Below are positions 8,679-20,000 of a stretch of DNA of 64,000 nt, one piece after another. The DNA is taken from assembly GCA_963844055.1 (NCBI GenBank), contig CAWJMN010000001.1, positions 2,604,001 through 2,668,000 of the forward strand, in the 5' to 3' direction. The notes beneath the pieces are model-generated. The model made no database searches. It had not been told where the DNA came from and saw nothing but the letters and a program-made list of their open reading frames with translations. The stretch is from CAWJMN01 sp963844055. GTDB taxonomy: Bacteria > Planctomycetota > Planctomycetia > Pirellulales > Pirellulaceae. A program made the translations under genes and the position numbers. How positions within the stretch are numbered: position 1 is the first letter of the stretch; each line of letters opens with the position of its first letter.

Positions 8679-10124
8679 TTACTTCTTGCGTGCTTTTCGC
8701 TTCTCTACTTTTTTCTCCTCAGGCGTTTGCGGCGTTGGAAGCTTGGCCCCCGTCGCTTCACGCCACTGTTTCAGCTTGTCATGCAACTTGGCCGCCATAT
8801 CGACGTTGGATGCGGCCAAGTTGTTTCGCTCGCCAATGTCGTCCCGCAGGTTGTAAAGCTCAAGACGGCCATCTTCAAAAAACTCCAAGAGCTTCCAATC
8901 GCCAGATCGGATTGCCCCGACAGGAGCGGTGCGCCATGTATCGCCACCGGCCCCCAGATAACCAGGAAAGTGCCAGTAGATTGCGTCTCGCTTGAGGCCT
9001 GACGTTTGAGGTGATGTCAGCAAGGACAAATAGCTTTCACCATCAAGCGGCTGATTCTGCGGAGCGCTCGCGCCAGAGAGCTCTAGCAGGGTTGGGTAAA
9101 GGTCCACCGAGTTAATCGGCGTGTCATTGGCTTGACCCGCCGCAATCTTCCCCGGCCAATAAAAAATATAGGGAACACGAACTCCCCCTTCATAGAGCAT
9201 CCCCTTGCCGCCACGCAGAGGCGCATTATCGGTAATGCTGCCCCCTTGGATACGATCTCGCTCGTATCCACCAACACCCCCGTTGTCGCTCGTAAAGATC
9301 ACCAGCGTGTTTTCGGATAACTGAAGCTCATCTAAAAGCTTCACGATGCGGCCCACGCTTTCATCTACACTAGCGATCATCGCGGCATAGGTCGGATTGT
9401 CGTGGCCAGCAACTCCTTTTTTGGTGCTGAACTTCGCCTTCAGCTCTGCCTTGGCTTCATGGGGCGCGTGTACTGCAAAATGCGGCAGGTACAAAAAGAA
9501 TGGGCCCTGCCGATTCCGCCGAATGAAGCTGCACGCTTTGTCGGTGAGAAAGTCAGCGAGGTATTCCGAATCCGCATGTTTGACGGCCGGGTCCGTTTCA
9601 AACTGGAAGTGCTTTCCCTCTGAGACAATGGCCTCATCGAAGCCACGTTTTGACGGATGATGCTGGGCATCGTTTCCCAGATGCCATTTTCCAAACATTC
9701 CCGTGGCATATCCTGCACGCCTTAGCGACTGCGCTAACGTCACCTTTTCCAGCGGTAGCTTTTGCACATTAGGGACCGGCTTCAAAGGCCGCGTTTGCCA
9801 AGCAAAGCGGTCGATGCTTCCCACGGTATAGACACCGGTCCTTGGGCCGTACTGCCCACTGTGAAAGGCCGCGCGCGTTGGCTGACAATTGGGCCCACAG
9901 GTGTAACCGCTAGTAAATCGAACCCCTTGCGCCGCCAGCCGATCGATGTTCGGCGTTTCGTAGTACTTGCTTCCATAGCAGGCCAGATCGGTGTAGCCCA
10001 AGTCATCGGCCAGAATGAAAACGATGTTCGGCCGTTTGGCATCATCGGCCGCAAGAACCATCGGCGCGAAAAACCCGATGAGCAAGCCAAAAATCACTAA
10101 CAGAACAGGCAACCGGGACTTCAT
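8679..10124 (-). CDS. arylsulfatase-type sulfatase, exported
   Basis: Type I sulfatase of the alkaline phosphatase superfamily, expected to hydrolyse sulfate esters, in marine planctomycetes usually of sulfated polysaccharides. I place the start at 10124 (MKSRLPVLLVIFGLL), giving a signal peptide that ends APMVLAAD; the frame stays open 13 codons further. The metal site begins with FILADDLGYTDLACYGS. The formylglycine motif is CQPTRAAFHSGQYGPR with Cys80 as the residue to be converted, so a formylglycine-generating enzyme elsewhere is required. Further motifs are GKWHLG, FTSDNGGVGGYERD and a C-terminal GDWKLLEFFEDGRLELYNL. The tail is Lys-rich (EKKVEKRKARKK). Length of 481 residues is usual. 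It follows the DUF1501 gene at 10233 with about 110 bases between them. Confidence 0.93.
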   Translation of the reverse strand: MKSRLPVLLVIFGLLIGFFAPMVLAADDAKRPNIVFILADDLGYTDLACYGSKYYETPNIDRLAAQGVRFTSGYTCGPNCQPTRAAFHSGQYGPRTGVYTVGSIDRFAWQTRPLKPVPNVQKLPLEKVTLAQSLRRAGYATGMFGKWHLGNDAQHHPSKRGFDEAIVSEGKHFQFETDPAVKHADSEYLADFLTDKACSFIRRNRQGPFFLYLPHFAVHAPHEAKAELKAKFSTKKGVAGHDNPTYAAMIASVDESVGRIVKLLDELQLSENTLVIFTSDNGGVGGYERDRIQGGSITDNAPLRGGKGMLYEGGVRVPYIFYWPGKIAAGQANDTPINSVDLYPTLLELSGASAPQNQPLDGESYLSLLTSPQTSGLKRDAIYWHFPGYLGAGGDTWRTAPVGAIRSGDWKLLEFFEDGRLELYNLRDDIGERNNLAASNVDMAAKLHDKLKQWREATGAKLPTPQTPEEKKVEKRKARKK

Positions 10125-10232
10125 ATTCGTATCCCCGCAACGGCGAAGTAGGTGTCTAAGCACTTCACCATCCTATTTCGCCCCCTGCCGGACAAAAAGC
10201 AGAGGCATTTGAAATGGTCGCGCAGCTCTCAC

Positions 10233-11576
10233 CTATCCCCACAAGGCTTCAACGGGTTTGCCGTTGTTGATCATAGGCTGCGGCCGGCCGGAAGGATGCG
10301 TGTATTTCAGGTCCTGCGGAACGCCCAAGAACTTAAAGAAAGTCGCCCGTAGGTCATTGGGCGACACCGGGTTGGAATTCGGCTCTTCGCCCCGAGTGGT
10401 TGACGACCCAATGATCTGCCCCATCTTCATGCCACCACCGGCGAGCAGCTGATTTCCTAATAGCGGCCAATGGTCCCGGCCCCCACTCACCTTATCCACA
10501 TTCGGAGAACGGCCAAACTCTCCCACGACCGCCAGCAAGATCTTCTTATCAAGCCCGCGCTCGTAAAGGTCTTGCAGGAAGACCGAAAGGGCCGCATCTA
10601 ATTCTGGAACGTACTTGTGCATTTCCTGTTCAATGGTGCCGTGCCCGACGGAGGGATTGGTGCCATGCGAATCCCAGCTTCCATAGCGAACATTGATCAG
10701 GCCCACCCCAGCCTCTGCCAAGCGCCGTGCCAGCAGCAGTTTTTCGCCCAGGCTTTCTTTTCCCTTGCCATAGCGGGCTCGCACCTTGGGATCTTCCCGC
10801 GTAAGGTCAAACGCCTCTCTCGCTGGCCCGCGAACCAAGTCGATCGCGCGAGATTCAAACTCGCTAAGGGCTTGCATCGAACCACTGCGATCTACGTTGC
10901 GATTGTAGGTGTCCAGCGATTGCAGCAAACTGCGGCGGTCGGAAAGTCGCTCCTGCGGAATCCGCAACGCCATGTCATCCATTGCACGGCCACGAATATC
11001 AAAAGCATTGTACGAAGCACCTAGCCAGTCCGGCCCCTCGGCATAGATATAGTCCTGCTTGGCATAGGTCGGCAGCAGGGTCTGCTCCTGCACAGGTCCG
11101 CGATAATGCGAAAGTACTGCGCCCAAGCTCGGTTGATTTTGCGCTGCTCCAAATGCAGCCGGGCGATGCGCGTGCCCCGTCATCAAAAAATGGGTCGCAT
11201 CCGCATGGTCGGCCGAACTATGGGTGTAAGAGCGGATCAGGCTGAACTTGTCCGCATGCTGAGACAAGTTCGTGAACAGCCCACCGATCATCGTGCCAGG
11301 CACATTGGTTTGAACGGCACCGACGACGCTACGAAACGGGGCCGGATTTTCGGGCTTCGGATCAAATGTCTCGTACTGCGAGGGCCCGCCGTTCAAGAAC
11401 AGGAAGATGATTGAAGTATCTTTACGCTCGGCCCCCAATTTGGCCGCTTCCGCCCGCGCTTGTAGCAGGCCCGGCAGAGTGAGGCCGCACACTCCCGCTG
11501 CGCCAACCTTCAAGAAGTCCCGGCGGGCCTTACCGTCGCAACCTAGTCGTCGCTGTGATCCCCAAACTGTAAACAC
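10233..11576 (-). CDS. DUF1501 family protein, Tat-like signal
   Basis: I choose a GTG start at 11576 rather than the further TTG at 11606: a GAGGTG Shine-Dalgarno sequence precedes it by 7 bases, and the resulting N-terminus FTVWGSQRRLGCDGKARRD is the usual beginning of planctomycete DUF1501 proteins. Twin Arg of KARRDFLKVG is followed by a hydrophobic stretch (VCGLTLPGLLQ). Core motifs are IIFLFLNGGPSQYETFDPK, SSADHADATHFLMTGH, ARRLAEAGVGLINVRYGSWD, AVVGEFGRSPNVD and GRDHWPLLGNQLLAGGG, ending with FFKFLGV. The protein is 447 residues, distinct in sequence from the two other DUF1501 proteins here. It precedes the sulfatase gene and may be cotranscribed with it. Substrate is unknown. Confidence 0.9.
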   Translation of the reverse strand: MFTVWGSQRRLGCDGKARRDFLKVGAAGVCGLTLPGLLQARAEAAKLGAERKDTSIIFLFLNGGPSQYETFDPKPENPAPFRSVVGAVQTNVPGTMIGGLFTNLSQHADKFSLIRSYTHSSADHADATHFLMTGHAHRPAAFGAAQNQPSLGAVLSHYRGPVQEQTLLPTYAKQDYIYAEGPDWLGASYNAFDIRGRAMDDMALRIPQERLSDRRSLLQSLDTYNRNVDRSGSMQALSEFESRAIDLVRGPAREAFDLTREDPKVRARYGKGKESLGEKLLLARRLAEAGVGLINVRYGSWDSHGTNPSVGHGTIEQEMHKYVPELDAALSVFLQDLYERGLDKKILLAVVGEFGRSPNVDKVSGGRDHWPLLGNQLLAGGGMKMGQIIGSSTTRGEEPNSNPVSPNDLRATFFKFLGVPQDLKYTHPSGRPQPMINNGKPVEALWG

Positions 11577-12117
11577 GGTTGCACCTCGCCAATGGCCCCA
11601 CCTCAAATAACGCCCTTGTCAGATTTTAATCCGACAAACAGGCGAAATGCTAGTCGGCTTTTGGGGATTGGCTCCCTTGTCGAATCATCCGGCCGACACT
11701 TTCGATCCTTTCGACACCGGAAAGCTATCGAACTTAAGGGAATTGTGTGCTGGCAGACGACTTTTTCTCGCATATAGCCGCGTGGACCACCTTGTTCCCA
11801 TGTCTTCACACTTTGGGTACAGAGAATGGCGGCCGAAGGCTGGGGAGTCTTTCCTGCTTGTTGGCGAACTCGCTGACGCCGCTTGTTATGCAGGCGTTGC
11901 AAGTTGCTGTGCGGAAGTAATGAAAGACAATCCGGTACAGAGGTAAGTCGTGCGGCAGGCCGACCTACAGGCTTGGGCACAGGCACCCACGGCCTCAAGC
12001 GTTGTCGCTGTTCATCAGCTAAGTCACTGGAGCAACGCCCGTTCGATAAAAAAATATGACCACAACCTGCCTTGTTAGAAATGAGCACTTTTGGGACATG
12101 CTCTAAGTTATGCGAGG
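11577..12117. other. intergenic stretch without a convincing gene
   Basis: Short open frames occur on both strands (for example 11603-12088 on the minus strand) but show no recognisable domain, no good start site and no conserved-looking composition. The only structure noted is an imperfect 22-bp palindrome at 11616-11637 (TTGTCAGATT / AATCCGACAA, one mismatch), close upstream of the DUF1501 start; it may be an operator. Confidence 0.5.
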
Positions 12118-13494
12118 CTATTTAGGAAGGGTAACCTGCATCTCTTCACCACTACGCAGAACAACGAGCCTTAGTTCCTCCTTCCTAGAAAAACCAAATA
12201 ACTTTGCAATTTCAACCCAAGAGAAGGTTTCAATTTCTCTGCCATTGGCCTTCAAGAGAACATCGCCCGTCCTCAGTCCCGACTTGTCACCCAAACTATC
12301 TCTCTGAACATCGACAACCAAATACCCAGGAGCGTCGGAGGGCTTGGTTAGATCAACTAAAATACCATCGAAGTCAGGGTGTTGCGGGAGCCGGTAGTTC
12401 TCGCCGCGCGAGACATAACACCTGTTCTTTTTGAAGTCCAACGTCAACTTGTGTTGCGCAAGAATAAAAGCGCCGACCACACATGCGTTTTTCGATATTG
12501 ACACTTGAACTGGGAAGTAGCTGTTTTCTCCCCACCGCATTTGTTCTTTAACTAAAAATACACCATCGCCTTTGTTAAAAAAATGGCGATTTATTTTGCA
12601 GACTTCTTGACGATCTAAGGCATTGTCTTTTAATAGCGATCTAAACTCTCTGTTAGTTACTACGAGCATTTTATCAAAGCACCCCGTGCCAACTATTGCC
12701 GGAAACACTCTTCTACCTAACTGCAACGTTACTGTAGGTAGTCCGCCTTGAAAACCTAGCGGTTGGCATTCGCCGGGAGGAGGGTTGCTATCTTCAACGG
12801 AATGAAACAATATGACCTTGGAAGCATCATAGTCGATGTGAACACAGTAATTTCGTAAAACATCTACTCCAATAATCCCGCCAAGTTTTACCCCTATCCC
12901 TTGCGAATAAACTGGAACTGACAAGTCGTCACTCAGAACAAACTCACCAAATAGCACTTTCATGTCTTTTAACATGATATTTGGAGGGTCGTTTCGTCGG
13001 GTGAATAGTCGCTCGCTGTCCATCATAGTGCCCTTGAGGGCCCCTTGATCACTTGCACCTTCTTTGCCGGTGGATTTTGAACCTTGTTTTGTTCCTAGCT
13101 TTTTCTCACTTCCAATCGCTTCATTGTCGTTAAACAGAGAATGATCCAGCACCGAAAGCGCACAGCCTGTGTCTAAAAAGAAAACTTTCCGCTCTCCATT
13201 AACTTCCATGGGAAACAATATCCCATTTCCCATGTTATAAAAATCAACTTCTACGATAGGATTCCGAGGCTTCCATGCGGCAGTCTTTTCACCGGCTTGG
13301 CTACACAGAATTGCGATCCAAATGGCTGATAGGTATATGGTACAAGCGAGTCCATGACGCACTTGCGCGCGGCAAATACATGAGCGAGGCAGGGCAAAAA
13401 CACTACTTATCATCATCGCCTTCCCAGTTCTTTTTCCAAACGCTGGTGTGACTGAAACTTTAGCCCGTGTGCCCCTCACGTAGTTCCTGCGCAT
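12118..13494 (-). CDS. two-lobed retropepsin-like protein with C-terminal PDZ domain
   Basis: The frame encodes up to 458 residues; an internal Met at 13416 (MMISSVFALPRS) is an equally likely start and would put the hydrophobic stretch CTIYLSAIWIAILCSQAG in signal or anchor position. The first lobe has the aspartyl-protease signature FFLDTGCALSVLDHSLF (Asp108) and a lobe end GIIGVDVLRNYCVHIDYD. A second lobe repeats the pattern with VFPAIVGTGCFDKMLVV, where Gly269 replaces the catalytic Asp, and ends VVGAFILAQHKLTLDF. Residues about 385-455 form a PDZ domain (LVVDVQRDSLGDKSGLRTGD). It is thus either a one-Asp protease that must dimerise or a binding protein. The gene is clearly AT-richer than its neighbours (17 of 60 bases are G or C at 12541-12600), which suggests transfer. 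Confidence 0.8.
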   Translation of the reverse strand: MRRNYVRGTRAKVSVTPAFGKRTGKAMMISSVFALPRSCICRAQVRHGLACTIYLSAIWIAILCSQAGEKTAAWKPRNPIVEVDFYNMGNGILFPMEVNGERKVFFLDTGCALSVLDHSLFNDNEAIGSEKKLGTKQGSKSTGKEGASDQGALKGTMMDSERLFTRRNDPPNIMLKDMKVLFGEFVLSDDLSVPVYSQGIGVKLGGIIGVDVLRNYCVHIDYDASKVILFHSVEDSNPPPGECQPLGFQGGLPTVTLQLGRRVFPAIVGTGCFDKMLVVTNREFRSLLKDNALDRQEVCKINRHFFNKGDGVFLVKEQMRWGENSYFPVQVSISKNACVVGAFILAQHKLTLDFKKNRCYVSRGENYRLPQHPDFDGILVDLTKPSDAPGYLVVDVQRDSLGDKSGLRTGDVLLKANGREIETFSWVEIAKLFGFSRKEELRLVVLRSGEEMQVTLPK

Positions 13495-14056
13495 TTAGCG
13501 ACGTGAAGTGGCTGGAACAGACCTTCCGGTAATGTTGATATAGCCGAGCTCCACAAGATCTTGGCGTATGGCTGGGTGACGATGACCTCCTAACGAAGGT
13601 ATCGGTCAATGCCACACCGGCAGTACAAGCATCATCGGTGTACTGATGTTCGTATTGTACGATAGCGCATTGGAACGTGTCACGATAGATTTGGCCCGAA
13701 GATCTGACGGGCCGCGAAGTGGCTCGCAGGAATCCTGACTGCGACTTTGTTCGAATTTGGGGAATCGTGGGCTTCGCTCAGTCATTCCCGGGAAGGCAAC
13801 GGCTGTTCCAGACGGGATTATGCCACGAAGGCATCTCTCGGGTGAAACGAGCCTCCAGAATCAATTGCACGAGATACGTGTTTTTAGTGAAACAGGAGGT
13901 TGAGCCTCAAAAGTACTCCTCAACTAGATCGGCGATGAGCTGAGTAAGGTTTCCGTGAGGGGTGTAGGAGCTACAGCAAAGCCAAGAAACGCCTAAGGCC
14001 CGGAACTTTTACGGTTCCAGGCCTCAGGTCGTTAGCAATTCATCAAAGTGATTGGT
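13495..14056. other. intergenic stretch upstream of the aspartyl-protease-like gene
   Basis: No open frame here resembles a protein family; the frame at 13719-13943 (+) has no supported start. The right end carries the terminator of the giant gene (13992-14028). Confidence 0.5.
13992..14028 (-). terminator. hairpin terminator after the giant LEPR-XLL gene
   Basis: Fifteen bases at 13992-14006 (CCTAAGGCCCGGAAC) pair with 14014-14028 (GTTCCAGGCCTCAGG), with two G-T wobbles on the minus-strand RNA and a 7-base loop. It lies 28 bases past the stop codon. The following minus-strand sequence (CGTTTCTTGG) is only moderately T-rich, so this is a probable rather than certain intrinsic terminator. Confidence 0.6.
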
Positions 14057-17000
14057 TTAGAAGGTCTTGCGATCCCCTTGAGCAACAAGGTAATCGATCA
14101 TCAAGTCGACTGCCTCATTGTAGAAGTCGTCGGCACCCTCACCGCCGGTGAGGCTGTCGATCTCGCCATCGTTGGTCACTGTCAGGCCGCTAAACGGAAT
14201 GCTGGGTGCGACTGCGGCCGACCAGTTATTCAGCAGAAGCAGCATCGCATTATCAAACACGTCGCTGTAGGCCTTGCTGTCGGCAGTGCTGCCAGAGTAA
14301 GTGACCGAGCCGCCAACCAGCAGGTCGCGTTCTTGATCACCACGCAGGGTATCTTGGCCGGTACCACCTACCAGAACATCGGTACCCAGTCCGCCGTTAA
14401 GCGTGTCATTACCCGTGCCGCCGTAGAGGAAGTCGTTGCCCCCTTCACCGGCCAGGTTGTCATTGCCAGCACCGCCGTAGATCCGGTCGTTGCCATTGGC
14501 ACCGTTGAGATTATCGATCCCATCGCCACCGTAGATAACGTCATCTTGGGCACTGGCGGTAACGATGTCGTTCGCCCCTTGGCCGTAGATCCGGTCCGCA
14601 CCATTGCCAGGAGCGGTCGTGATGATGTCGTTGCCATCAGTAGAAGGATTGGCAGCGGCACCGCCGAGCGAGTTGTAGATGCTCTTGTCGACTTGGGCAG
14701 CTCGAATTCCTACTGCGAGTACGTTGGTCGGATCGAGCATGATATCGAGGTTCGGATCGGCCGTGATCGGGTTAAACACGTCACCCCAGATTTCATCCAC
14801 ACCGCCAGCACCACCCGAGAGGCGATCCAGCCCTTCACCACCGACGATCAGGTCCCCTGCGGCGCTGCCGGTGATGCTGTCATCCCCTTCGTCGCCATAA
14901 AGTTCCAGCGGCAAGTTGGCTGGCATCACCGAAGTGGCGATGTAGTCGTTACCTGCACGGGCATGCACCATCAACTTGGTAACCGGAGCGTAATCGCCGT
15001 AGTAGGCATTGTTGACGCGGATGCGGACCTTACCACCATTTAGCCCCATCAGCACGATGTAGTCCGATGCTTCGGTGGCCCGCATGTACAGTGCACCCTG
15101 ATGGACGTTCTGTAGTTGGCCAGCGTTGTCATACAGGTCGATGTCTTCAATGCCGTTGTAAACCAAGCGACGATGTGAGGCCGAATCGGCAATGCCGGTG
15201 ACCGTATCAACAATCACTGGCGCTGTGGCGCTGGACATATCGAGATAGATGCGGTCGCCGAAAGTCTTGTCCCCATCATTCGAGTTCTTGGTGACAGGGT
15301 CGAAGTTTGGTACATCAGGCGTGCCACCATTGATGAAGATATCTGCTCCACTGGCCTTGCTATAGGCTGGGATGATCTTGTCGGTGCTGCTACCAAACGT
15401 GTCGTCACCATCGTTGCCAAACAGATTGATGTTGGTCAAGCCTGCTGGTGTGTTGGTTGGCGTTGCTGGGATGTGCAGATAGAACTGATCGTTGGCATTG
15501 CCACCACGAACGTTTACCACGGCCAGGTCATTATTGAAGCTTGGTGCGGTGAGAGTCGTGGTGATAGTGTCAGCCAAATTCGTCGTCGTCACATCCAGCA
15601 GGTTGATGTTGTTGAAGGTCACGTCAGGCCCTGCAGCATAATTAGTGACGTTGTCAATCGTCGTGCTGGTGATCTGCACATTCGTCAGGGCCGCGGTATT
15701 GGCCAAGGCCACCAGGAACAATTGATCGTTGGCAAGACTTGGGCCACCATCGATGGCCACCTGGCCGCGAATCTGATCCGTGCGGTTAGCATTCGAGGTG
15801 GACAGGCTATCGCTAGTGAGGACAACCGTGTCATTGCCCGAACCCCCAAAGATCGAGATCAGCCCCGAATTGCCGCTGGTATCGCCCACTTGCAACGTGT
15901 CATCATTATTGCCACCTGACAGAGTAATGGTTGGGTCGTTGGCAACCGTGTTACCAAAGCCTTGCATATTCAGCTTGTCGTTGCCATCCAGGCCAAACAA
16001 GCTAATGTCACCATAGCTGCTCGAACCTAGGGCAGAGAAGTTGAACGGCGTGTACGATACCGGATCGATGTTCGTAATGGCCCCCGCAGCCGAGACATTG
16101 ATCGTGTTGTCGAGGTCGTCACCCAGGATCGTCAGGCTGCCCGGATTGGCGTTGCCACCGGTCCGATTGACCGAGCCGGCTGGGCCCAGTCCGGTAAAGT
16201 AGCTGGTCAAAGTTCCAGCACCAGCGACCGTTTGAACTTCCCCTTCGCTGCCGACGCCACTGCCATTGCCAATCGCGTACGACTGGTTGATGTTAGCGCC
16301 CACTAGGGCGAAGTTCAGCTTGTTGACACCACCGGCCCCTTGGAACAGCAGGCTGGCTTGGCCCCCCAAGATCAAATTGTCAGGCGTGCCAGGAACAGCT
16401 GCAACAAAGACCGGCAGCGTGTTGACATCGTCCACAGTGACCGATTCATTGTTGCCCGTTCCGAGCACCTTCAGCGACAGAACGCCATTGCCGGCCAAGT
16501 TCGGTGCCAAGTTGGCTTGGAACAAGATCTGACCAACATTGGAACCATCACGTAGTTGCAACTTGGCAAAGGTGTTGTCACGCATCACGAACAGGTCGGT
16601 CGTGGTGGGGACACTATTGGCAAAGTCATAAGTCAGGTGGTAGCTGCCAATGATCTGGCTATCTTCAATGCTCTTGAAGCGGATCGATTGCAAGCTTGGT
16701 GCAAAGGTCCAAGTTCCCGAGCCAGCGCCGTTATAAGGAGCCGTTCCGCCAACCGTCAGTGTAGCACCGGTCCCCACCACGCTCATGGCCAAGATATCAC
16801 CGGTCAGCGTGCCGACTGGCAGGTCGCCATCGACGTTAAAAGCGGTGGTAGTCTGAGCATAGATGTTGAACGTGTCATTATTGGTATTCCCCTTGAGGAA
16901 CGTGCCGTTTGGCGCGGTGATCGCCACTGGCGAACCAACCGAACCGGACAGCGTAAACACACCACCGCTCGCGTCGACAGTTCCCACATCGACGTTGCCT

Positions 17001-20000
17001 GTCACTGTGGTGCCCGCTTTAACGGTCGAGGTGACAAACAGGTCATCCCCTGCGTTGAACGTCACTTGGCCGACCGTCGCTTCAATCGCGGCAGCAACGG
17101 TGATATCTTGCCCTGTGCCACCGGCATCAATCGTGCTGAGCGTGATGTCGCCGTTGGTGTTCTTGACCCCTTCGATGTTCTTGAGGCTGCCCGTGGTGGT
17201 TACCACGATGTTGCCACTAACGGCATTCACACCCGCAATCCCATTCACACCACCAATTTGCAGATTGCCAGCGTTGGCAAGGAAGACGCCGCCGCTGCCG
17301 GTCGTTGCTTCCACTGCTGGCGTGGTGGTTTCGATCGCACCGCCCGAACCGATGCCTGTCACAGCGGACAAAGCCAAGGAAACACTGGCCGCGATGTCAT
17401 TGGTGGAGGCACCATCGTTGATCGAAGCCGTAGTGGTCAAGCTGACGGCGGCACCGGTGCTCGATCCAGCCAAATCGGTCGACGAGTTTTCGGTGATCGT
17501 CACATTTCCTAGCGATGTGAAGGTAACCGAGCCAAAGTTGACGCTGTCTGTTCCCGTATCACCCAGCAGGATGCTGGTGGCGGACAGGCTGGCGTTACCA
17601 CTAACGCTGGTCAAGGCATTGTTAGCATCCGTCAGTGCCCCGTTCGCGGTGATGGTCAAGTTGCCATTTGAAACGGTCGCGTTAAGCAAGTTGAGGGCGT
17701 CGGTTTCATCAATGTTGACGCTGCCAGCCCCCGAATTGTTGATGGTGATGTTTGCAACCGTGGTATCGAGATCGATTCCCGTCGTTGCTGTTACCAAAAG
17801 ATTGGTTGCAGAGATATCCGTTGCTGTTGTTGTGGTGCTGATAGCCCCGGTACCCGCATTCAAATCAACGTTCACGGCCGAAAGCGTTCCGCCGGTGAAG
17901 CTCATATTCTGCGAGTTGATTTGAATATCGCCAGTAACCGTTAGGTTGCCAGCGACGGTCACCGTGTCGGTGCCGCTGCCAGTGTCAATAACGAGGTTGG
18001 CATTGCCATGGGCATTGCTACCGCCACTGATCGTCACGCTGTCGTTGCCGTCGGTGCCGCCAATCGAAGTGTTGGCGGTCAGGATGCGTACCGTGGTATT
18101 GTTCCACAGGTGGGCCCCTTCAAACGAATTGACACCCGTGAATCCCGTGACGACCAAAGCAGGAATAGCACCGGATGTTGCGTCAAAGCCGTTATTGATC
18201 GCCAGGGCTTCGTCAGCCCCACTGAAGACCACATCTACCGTGGCAAAGCCCGACAGGTCGCCCGGCTCAACTCCCGTTGCAGAGATAAGACCGTAAGTCG
18301 TATTGACGTCCAGGTTCTTATCAACGGCTCCCGGGGTGCCCAAAGCGCGATATTCAGCATTGGCACCATTACCAACCACCTTCAGCACGTCACCGTGATT
18401 GGGGGTAGGAGCTCCGATAGTAAAGTCATGCGTCTCGCCATTGAAGAACAAGCCGCCAGAAGGAATCGCGTCGCCGGTTGAAAGGTCGACGGTCATCACA
18501 TCGTCGCCGCCGGAACCATTGAAGGTCAGCGAGACAGGGTTGGTGATAACAACCGGCGTTCCACCGTTAAGAACATATTGAATGCGATACGGCGAAGCGC
18601 TCACAAAGGAAACCACAAAGGTATCTGCTGCCGCCGTGCCTTGAATGATGGCATTCGCGATTTGCAGGTTTTCAATGTTGGTGTAGTTCACCGTTTGGCG
18701 GGTTGCTGAGGTGATGCTGGCCGGATTGATCGTAATGCTGGCCCCGGTCGCATCGTAGATCAGCGTGTCACCCGGTGCACCGTTGCTATTCCCATCGACC
18801 GAGATCAAGGTTCCGCCCACGGCTGGTGCGGTAACGCTGATTGTGTCGTCGCCGTCGCGGGTATCGATGTTGAGGTTCGTTACGCCATTGGCGGCATAGC
18901 TGACCGTTCCCAGAACGTTGCCGCTGGAGACGCCAAACGAGGTTCCGGTCGCCGAGGCCGAATCATTGGCCCCTGCCTTTGTTTTCAGGTTGACCGTGCC
19001 GGTGGTTCCGGTCCAGCTGCTGGTAAGCGAGCTAGAAACATTGTCCAGCGTCAGGCTAGTGACGCCCGAATTTCCCAGTGCACTAGCACTGCCCGTTAGG
19101 GACAGGTCCTTCAGGGTGATCGTCGTGGCCCCCGAGACCGAAATCACCGGCGATGCGCCACCGTTAAGTGTGGAATTGGCAGAATCCGCTCCATCTAGCG
19201 TCAGATCCTTGTTGATCGTGACAGCCCCGGCAAAGGTACCTGCCGCCACATTAACCGTGTCACCACTGGTGGCTACGTTGACTCCCCGCTGAATGGCAGC
19301 CGCATTGGTCCCATTGGCCGTCGAGAAGCTGTTTGTCGTAACGTAGACATTTCCAGCCTTCGTCCTGACCAAGCCAAAACCTGGCACATCAACCCCGTCC
19401 ACGATGGTATCGACAATGGTGAACTGCTGAGCGAGTGTCGCAGTGGATGCCAGTACCGTGTTGAACGTTTCAGACGTCGCTGTTACGGGGGAAGCCGAAA
19501 GGTTTCGGATTGAATTATCGCTGCCACTGGTCGTGAAGGTATTTCCGCCGAGCACCAAGGTACCTGAATAGGCGGCTGCGGAGGAGTCGTCGACAATCTC
19601 AATGCCAGCACCGCCGGTACCACCTGGGCTAAACGTATTGGCGGAAATGGAAATCGAAGAGTTCGCAGGGGTTCCATTGATTCCAAACAGCCCTACGCCG
19701 TAACGGCCCGTTCCCGTGAACGTGTTGCCGGTTACTGTAGAATTGGATGTATTATAAAAATAGGCTCCACGTCCGTGATTAGTGACGTTGTTATTGGAGA
19801 ATGTTAGGTTCGTGAACGGGGTGGCAGCGGTATTCGAGATACCGAACGCCCAGGAATTTTGAACGGGTGCCGTGTTAGTAAATTTGTTAGCGTCGATTAG
19901 AACATTGCTAGCCGCCCCACCCGCGACGAATTGGTCGCCGTAGATATCAGTTGCTAATGTTCCCGACGTATTGTTTTGGAACAAGTTGTGTTGGATTAAG

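Noticed and set aside
11603..12088. 161-codon open frame on the minus strand
   Set aside because: No family resemblance, no ribosome-binding site, composition unlike neighbouring proteins.
13495..13990. Possible tRNA in the intergenic region (GTTCGAAT near 13748)
   Set aside because: No cloverleaf arms can be folded around it.
14290..14900. Direct repeats that could look like a CRISPR array
   Set aside because: They are 27-base codings of RTX nonapeptides inside an open reading frame, of variable sequence and without unique spacers.
14048..15043. 331-codon plus-strand frame opposite the giant gene
   Set aside because: It is antisense to RTX repeats; the repetitive codon pattern keeps the opposite frame open. 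The same holds for the frames at 16556-17512 and 16863-17924.
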